A DNA stretch of 43,224 nucleotides. Source: Nemertoderma westbladi. Its lineage: Eukaryota; Xenacoelomorpha; Nemertodermatida; Nemertodermatidae. Positions within the stretch are counted from its first letter, which is position 1. The number at the start of each line of letters is the position of its first letter. Both the position numbers and the translations under genes were made by a program. Location of the stretch: assembly GCA_032718475.1 (NCBI GenBank), contig JAUCBJ010005409.1:1-43224 (forward strand). Direction: 5' to 3'. The notes under the pieces are model-generated. The model saw only the letters and a list, made by a program, of their open reading frames with translations. It was not told where the DNA came from and did not search any database. This document shows positions 32,801 through 41,800 of the stretch, piece after piece.

Positions 32801-35800
32801 CTGTAACATGCTCCTTTACAAAGCTGACCCGTTCTGATACGGGACCTAATGCTCCAGGAACTTATTGCCTTTGGCGACATGTCGTGGTGAGACCTGTCAG
32901 CAGTGGCAGGTCTTATTGCCACATTGAACTTATCGCGACAAAATCAAACAGACAACCAAGGCAATTCAAATAGGCCCTTGGTACATTGCCCCTCTAACAA
33001 TATTATTAGTGATGATATTTAATCAAACAGACAACCAAGGCAATTCAAATAGGCCCTTGGTACATTGCCCCTCTAACAATATTATTAGTGATGATATTTA
33101 ATCAAACAGACAACCTTCAAATAGGCCCTTGGTACATTGCCCCTCTAACAATATTATTAGTGATGATATTTAATCAAACAGACAACCAAGGCAATTCAAA
33201 TAGGCCCTTGGTACATTGCCCCTCTAACAATATTATTAGTGATGATATTTTAATCAAACTGAAAACCAAGGCAATTCAAATAGGCCCTTGGTACATTGCC
33301 CCTCTAACAATATTATTAGTGATGATATTTTAATCAAACAGACAACCAAGGCAATTCAAATAGGCCCTTGGTACATTGCCCCTCTAACAATATTATTAGT
33401 GATGATATTTTAATCAAACAGACAACCAAGGCAATTTAAATAGGCCCTTGGTACAGTGCCCCTCTAACAATATTATTAATGATGATATTTCATCAAACAG
33501 ACAACCAAGGCAATTCAAATAGGCCCTTGGTACATTGCCCCTCTAACAATATTATTAGTGATGATATTTAATCAAACAGACAACCAAGGCAATTCAAATA
33601 GGCCCTTGGTACATTGCCCCTCTAACAATATTATTAGTGATGATATTTTAATCAAACAGACAACCATGGCAATTCAAATAGGCCCTTGGTACATTGCCCC
33701 TCTAACAATATTATTAGTGATGATATTTAATCAAACAGACAACCAAGGCAATTCAAATAGGCCCTTGGTACATTGCCCCTCTAACAATATTATTGGTGAT
33801 GATATTTTAATCAAACAGACAACCAAGGCAATTCAAATAGGCCCTTGGTACATTGCCCCTCTAACAATATTATTATTGATGATATTTAATCAAACAGACA
33901 ACCAAGGCAATTCAAATAGGCCCTTGGTACATTGCCCCTCTAACAATATTATAAGTGATGATATTTCATCAAACAGACAACCAAAAAAAAAAGTCAGCCA
34001 CCGTAGTTATTTCTATTACATTCTCGATCTTGTTTATTGCCATAAAAAAATATTATTTATGCCATGAAAATGTGACAGATTTACACAACATTGATACCAA
34101 ACTCCGCACTCACGCACTACCAATTTTAAAAGATATCGATTTTTAATGCAGCTTTAGAATTTGTACGGTGCGATTTCATTGATTTATATACAGGAGGTGC
34201 CATTGGGGGTGGATGGGATTTAGGCATTTCTAGATGGGCGCACATCCATTAAGTTCGAGCTCTAAACCGGATTATTGCAGGAGGTTCTGTAGGAATCGCT
34301 TAAGGTGCCTTTAGCGTCTGTACTGTGACTAAAAGGTTACAAAAAATATCGACCATATGCAATGATTATCTAAAATTCTAAGCTATTTTAAAGAGAAAAT
34401 CCAGTAATATTGACGATGTTGATACACATTCTTAATAACAAGCAACTTTGGGCATTAAGTTTTGAGAGCGTCTATTTGGTTTATCGGTATCGTTTTATTC
34501 TGAGCAGCGTGGCTAAAATATAGGGTTTAAAGAAGGGAATTAGAGATTCTCTCTTGCGCTGGTGTTTGATTACCTGGCTCCAGCATGGTGTCACGACAAC
34601 AAACTATATTACCCCCTGCCGCGATATTCTTAATTTAAATCATCATTAGCTGACGCCGTGTTTATTTCCGCGTTCCCGGGCCACGGGTGTGTACGAAGAC
34701 CAACCCTCTAACTCACTCATCTAATTTCCCAGATGTCTTGACGATGCGTAATGCGGGGATTAGCCGTGTAACCGCCCTCCCCTCCCCCAATCCCTGGTCT
34801 CAATAGTCCCCACACTCGCCTGTCTGCTTGCAAGGTTTCATCCCCTATCATTGATGCTTATTCCTCAAATCCGAGAAGTGATTTAGGCGACCGATAGCCA
34901 TTTTGTTCGCCTCGTGAAGTCAATTTAATCATTGGAAGTTTCGGAATGAGAGCCACTGTGTTGTTATCCTGCAAAGTAACTGAATGTAGTTACCGGAAAT
35001 TCTCCCGAATGAATTTATCTTTACTTGAATAATCGGCAGGGACTGTTGCATCAATGCCACTTGTTCTCATCAAATCTCCCCTTTTAAACGCAAACTCAAT
35101 GTTTCTGTCTAGAGCGTCAGAAACGCGTTTAAACGCGTTTCTGACGCTCTATCGTAAAGAAAACACTGTTTATAAAGTTATTTAATAAGAATTTACATTG
35201 TGAAATGCCTCAAAAGAAGTTGATGCTACGACAAAATATCATCGGGAAAGCAAATCCGATATCTAACGTAATAAAGTAGATCAATCATTCAATGAAGTCA
35301 GTCGCTCTTGTCAAAATGTTCTTCGGATTAAACGACCCGTTGCTGCCTGCTTGGGATGCTCCGCTGGTGCAAACAAACGAGAGTACACAAGTCATCCTTT
35401 CAGCTCATCCTAAACCCATGATAAGCCTATAAAGTTGTTAAAGTGGCACGAGGTACCTATATAAACTCTATAGAAGGGAGCCGTTCACCCACAGCAGCAT
35501 TCCTGGTGAGAGGTAACAGTGGGATGTGACACGACGGAGGGCCGTACTTTCTTTATACTGGTGATATATAAGGCGTTGCCTGGGGTGGGTTGCAACGGAT
35601 TACATTGGGCCGACGGTCCCAATCAATAACAGCCCTGTGTGCGTGCTTACACGCCATAAACTACGGACCAAAATGGCATCGGTTTTACAGCCGTATATAT
35701 ATCCATCAGTGGTGTTGTTGGCCCTGGCCGCTGGCCTTTCCTGTCTTATTTTAATTGGTGACTTTGTCAACTGAATTTGATACTAAACTAAGATTGTGCC

Positions 35801-38800
35801 GACTCATAATTTAGTTCTCTGCGTGGTTTTATTTTATTGTTGGCTGAGCTTCCCGCTCTAGGCGTGTGCCTTGCGCTCAACTTTCGGTTTTTAAGATTAA
35901 CTGCGTTAAATTAATTAAAACAACGGATAGTTGTGTGTGTACCCTTAAATATTACTACTACATGTGAGAATTTTCTGAATGTGAGTGCATTCTTCTACTG
36001 ATTTGAGATGTTGAACAGTTTATTATGCTATGTAGACATACAGATCGGCGTTCCCTAACTCCCATGTGCTCTTTCACTAGGCCCCTCAACCTTAGAACCC
36101 TTGATTTGCGATCGAGAAATCTATATTGTTTGTTTGTTTGTCTGTCTGTCTGTTTGTTTGTATTATATATACCTGTACGCACAGCATCCTAGCCTGGTTT
36201 CAACATATCCCTAGTTTGAGTTCAGTTTGGTAGACAAATGTACTACTAAGTGATATTTTAATAGAATTTCGTTCAGAATTGGAAAAATTATGTTAATCGC
36301 AAAGATAATTTTTATTATTTTTTTAATTAATCCCCCCCCCCCCCCCCCCCTCCCCCCATCTCTTCCGGCATATAAACTAACTCGGATATCCTATAATGTT
36401 GTATTTAGTCGGACGGCCACTCGCGCTAGCCTTCGATGTAATCGAATCCATACAGAAGCTGGCCGGGCACCATTTACTCCAATCTCTCGACGGATTCCTA
36501 TTGGCTCTGTCTCACGATGGTCGGATCGTCTACGTGTCCGAGACAATATCGGTCTATCTCGGACTCAGTCAGGTAAGAGAGTTATAAAGCTACTTTACCA
36601 AACTCAAACACTTATGAGTTAATGTCGCTAAATAATCAGAAACACCAACGATGTGTTTTTGTGTGTTTAAAAAATTAATTGTATCTAATTAACAAATGTG
36701 CAGGTTACAGTGGAGGTGTTTTCTAACCAAAGTAATAAACAAGACTATTTAATATGCGTCCAATCTACACTGCAGTTCACTTTCTTTTTCACTTGCTGTC
36801 AATGTGCGCCACTATCTGATGACACGTAAACTAGGCCCTGTAGAATTTAAATTCAAGGACGCATCCAAACTATGAAAAGTACTTAATTGAAAGCCCTTTT
36901 ATTTATTGAATGAAAAGTAATTCATGCAATCGGCAATCAAACAAACCAACGATTCGACACATAACGTTAATGGAGGATAACTAGATTGAGATGCGAAGGA
37001 TAGAAGAACATGATAAATTCGCCCAGTGAACATCAAACTAAGTCACTTTATTTTTTAAGTAACTAAATTTCACACCTATTATTATCTTTAATGAAATACC
37101 TAACTGTAAATGCGCAACGTAGGACTTACTCAATGAAAAATTAATAGATTTCAGCCGCAGTTTTTTGCGCGTGAAACTTGAATCATCCAACTGAAGGTGC
37201 ATTATTGACGATGTAGATATGAGTTGAGTAGATTGGAGTGGCGGTGGCTTACCTTTAGCTTCGCCATATCTCAGAGGGTTGACTAGCTAGTGTTTTTATC
37301 AGACGGGGACCTGGTACCGAGGACATTTTACATTGTTAGCTTTCTTTCAAGTAGGGGAGATAAGCGATAAACCTTGTTGAGAGAAAGCGGTAGTGTAGTG
37401 GGTTGAGGGAGTGGATACAATGGTAGAGTGGTAGGCTGGGGGAGGGCCAGGGATTATAAGTTATATTCCGGACGTACCGTAATACAAACGACAAACGCAG
37501 CTGTTTGGGCTTACAGGGGGGCACTTCCTTATTGAATAATGCATTATTAGGGAGGAGACTGTGTAGTTACTGGGCCGGTATGTTTGTTGGGTTAAGGGGA
37601 GTCCCGCCCTATATCTAAGTAAGTGGAGGTGGAGCTATTTGTTTTTAAACTCGATAAAGTTTTTACCGGTTCTTGTTCACCAGATTGTGCGGTACGTCTA
37701 TCTGCTGGTCATTAATTCCTGAGGGTTTGTAATTAATTACGGAGCGATATAATTGAACAATTGGAGTTACAACTACCCTAACTTATATACAATAAGGTTA
37801 AAATAGAGAAAACAAATCGCATTCAGTACCCTCTATGACTGTGCAATATTCTTATTTTATCCAAATAATTTTTTAATTTGGAATAGGCCTTTTGTATCAT
37901 CTTAGTTTGCAAAGCTACATATTTCGAAAAAATATCCCATATAAAAACACGTAACTGCAGTTTACACAATATAGACATCGATTGATTTAAACTAGGTATT
38001 ATACTGTCTTCTTACATTTTGCGTTAATTTAAATTTCCTCCTATTTTGTCTCACAAAACAAAAGCTTGATGAAACGCCGACATTGATAGATAAACCCGTT
38101 GCTTAAGAAAATGAGGTGTTTAAGATTATGTTTCTTTGGCTATGGGGATCTATCGGGTAATAAATCAAGATAACGTACGAAGCATGTCAATGGTAACCCC
38201 TTAAGGTGTGATTAACTCGGGTACAGAAACTCATTCAACCCCAAAGCGCTCAACGGCATGGCCTCCTATCCACCAGTTATAAACTCGGCTATTACAGTCC
38301 CAAAGGGGACCCCATCTCTAATCTAAACGACTATTCACAGCTCCGATGCTCAACAACTGAAAACGTCTTAAATATAAACAAATGTTTGGAGACCAACGTT
38401 ATCTTAAGGCCATGATACACCACAGGAGCGGCGAGCGGCAGCGGCGAGCGGCAGCGGCAGCTTTTTAAAAATAGAACACATTATTTTCTATGTGTGATGA
38501 TACACCACAAATGGCTGCTGCCGCTCGCCGCTCCTATAGCGTATCATACTAAAAGTCGCCGCTCACATCGGCCGCTTGCCGCGGCCGCTGCCGCTCGCCG
38601 CTCCTGGGGTGTATCATGGCCATAATATGTCGAAGTGCTGAACTGTGAAACTGAAGTTAAATTGACACTGAATTTGTGATTTAAATCGGTAATCGGAAAC
38701 TAATATCATTTTTAAATTTTTGTCAAATATTTAATAATTTTTTTGTTTTACATTTTTTTTAGATTTAATAAACATTGAAAAAAAAATAACGTAAAAAATT

Positions 38801-41800
38801 TGAAAATTCAAACTCAAAATATACTATCAGCAGTTATTCCAAATATCAACAAAGTGATTCAATGTACAGCAGTGTAGAACTGGATTGGCAATAAAGAACA
38901 AAATAGATAAGAAATAAACTAAATGTAAGCAATATACATAAATCCACAACTGAATTAATATATATTATGATATAGAAACTAAAACTGTAACTGAATTAAG
39001 ATGCGAATGAAAAGAGAAAATGAAACTAAAATATTTGAATTTAATCCAGTGTTCTGCACTGAATGTGCACAAGTCGTATCCAAAATATTATGAATGCGCT
39101 GGAAATACCACAAGGTTGTTAGAGGTTTCTTTAGTTAGTTCAATAATATTCATCTACCTGGTACAAGTATTATAATTTGGTCGTACTATTACAGGTAGAA
39201 TTGGCTGGTTCTACGGTTTTTGATTACATACACCAAGACGACCAAGAGGAACTTATGAAAGCTTTAGGACTGAGTTACGATATGAGACACGAGCCAGGAA
39301 TCTATAGGGGGGCCAAAGAGTTGCTGGTAAGTTTATTTTATACCTTAATAATTATTTTCAGATGGGGGGGGGAGGTAAATTTCGCCTCGGCGAATTAATG
39401 TTAATTGAGGAATAGGAGCATGTTACAATGGCGGATTATTCTAACCAAAACAATAAACGAAATCCTATGGAATATATTTGTTGTGAGTTTATTTTTTGCC
39501 CTTATCAAATCCTTTATGTAGAAAATAACTGGCATTTCAGAATGGCAGTATATAATTCACATCTTCCGCCACTAACAATATTAATAATATAAATTGAATT
39601 GTTTCTCACAGGAAACAGGATTCGTAAAGGCTAAACACGACGAATTTAACCTGAACAGATCGCTCTGCATTCGATTTAAATCCACGTTGACTAAACGAGG
39701 AGTTCATATTCGCTCTTCCGGATATAAGGTACGTTACGTTGTAAATAATTACATAATATATTACAGTATACAGATACACCCAAGCCACCCAAACCCAAAA
39801 CGATCACACATGGATTTTAAACGTGGGTTACCGCATGGGTTAGTGCGAGTGCAGTGGAATATCCAATGATTACAGTTACAGTATTATGAAAGTAATTGAA
39901 TCTGTAGGTTGTGGAATACTTCCTCCATTTAAATAAAATATGCTACTTTGGCTTTATACTTGTAATAAATAATGTGTTCTGTCTGTAGGAATATGTTTCG
40001 AGCTGATCCTTTACCATAGCCACAGGGTTTTCATATCTTTATTCGGGTTGATGTCAACAAATACGAAATTATTCAAAAATTCATAGATTACGATTTATGG
40101 TTAGGGTTTCATGACACGTTTAAGTAAAAATCATCTATTCATCAATTATCAGACTTCTAAACATCAAAATGTCGACGTGATTAATTTCTTAATTTAATAT
40201 ATTTACTGACTTGCTGTACTATTCATAAAGCAAGGGGTTTACTTGTTTCTATGGCAAATACAATTGAAATATTCTAAAATAAAAAGTATTGCAAAAAATA
40301 TTAATTCTGAAAATTGCCTTTCTATCCAAGTCAAAGTATAATTATAATTAATTATCATATTATTGAATTGTTCTGAACTTCAATAAGAAAGTAACGGTAG
40401 GCCCCTAGCTGTGTAAATCACACATAATATTGGTCACCAAACTGTTTAGTGCCACGGGCCACCAGTAGATTCAGGAGAAACGTGTTGCAGCGTGGAGGTC
40501 TCATAATACGTCGCGTTTTACTGCACGTCCCGAACCTGTACCGAGTGGTACTGACGTATCTCATCCGTCGTACTGAGTCTGTTCCTCTCTGGCCATCCGA
40601 AGAAACGGAAATTATATCGTCATTGATTATGAGACAAGGAGTGGACGAAAGGCAACTCTAAGAATCAATTACAGATCAGAGTTGAAATGAAAATGTGGCA
40701 AGTAAAACCAACATAGTTTAGAAAGTTGTGGCGGTTTGGTGTTACTTGATAATATGTTGTTACTGTTGTAATATTATTTTAATTGATAATATGCAGTTGT
40801 CAACCCATTAGGTACCACTACCGGTACGTCCGTTATACTCGAGTCCACGTAACTGGTGTATCTGCCTGCTGTGATGGTGGTAGGCCTATATTATTCAGCC
40901 TACCGGCGGTTTCCCGTCAGCCACCGCTGTGTTCCAACGCTGCCGTCTTGCTTTCAGTCCCTGGATATCCTCCTTATCCAACGGGCGGATATTCGAGGCC
41001 ATCACAATGTCACGAAACTCCTCGTAACTCTCAACCTTCTGGTGGACCGCTCGGAATTTAGCGTCGTTCTCTCGCGAGTATTTCTCATCTGCTCTCATTG
41101 CCGTTACTAAATTTTTCTCCAATTTCCCAAAGTCAACGTAATCGTCATCTTCAGGGGAAAATTTTCCAGGTGTTTTGGCCATGAATTACGACGGTAAAAT
41201 TGGTAGATTACAGAAAATTATTACCGGTAGCGGTACAACAAATACCTAGTCCTGTAGTCAGCCTACTTTGCAAGATAGTAGAGTAGATACCGGTATTGCA
41301 GTACAACAGTACTGCCTGTCTAATTGGTGATTTAATAAAAATATCAAGTGGCTTTGTTTACACGTTGCTAAAGTAACGACCTTAATATCTAAGTTTTATT
41401 TGACGTAAAACAAATAGGATTTTTTCGCATGTGTCATCGATGTGTATAATTTGTCGAGCGCGGCTCAAGTTATTATATCAAGGGAGAAATTAGTTATTTG
41501 TTTCTCACATAATACGGAATTGTATTCCACAAAATTCACGTTTTCGATTTTTTATGGTTCAATCACCCAAAAGTATACAATAATCCATATTTTAGGTGAT
41601 GCATCTAACAGGACGTTTGCGACCTCAGCTAACCACCGAGTCTATAACGGACAACCGAATCCCCACCATTGGCTTCGTCTGCTGCGCTGTTTCCCTCCCA
41701 TCTCCGATACTAACTGAGATACAACTGGAACCATTTGTATTCGTTATGAAGGCGACGCTTTCCCTGGACGTAACTTACTGTGAACAGAGGTAAAGTGAAA

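Larger units (their letters stand above)
33983..36408. other. Intron 2, last part
   Basis: No gene was recognised. A GC-balanced, low-repeat block at about 34590-34960 (GGGATTAG homeodomain-like site at about 34757, TCCCGGGCCAC at 34675) differs from the AT-rich surroundings and could be regulatory. The 42-bp palindrome and a tetranucleotide microsatellite are listed separately. A C run at about 36333-36357 lies about 50 bp before the next acceptor. Confidence 0.45.

Noticed and set aside
33088-34067. Open frames across the 79-bp minisatellite
   Set aside because: They exist only because the unit lacks stops in two frames and the frame alternates with each unit. There is no start context or domain.
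40449-40661. C-terminal exon of the CCDC103-like gene
   Set aside because: The open frame is on the plus strand, opposite to the CCDC103-like exon, and the minus-strand translation of the interval shows none of the family's C-terminal features.
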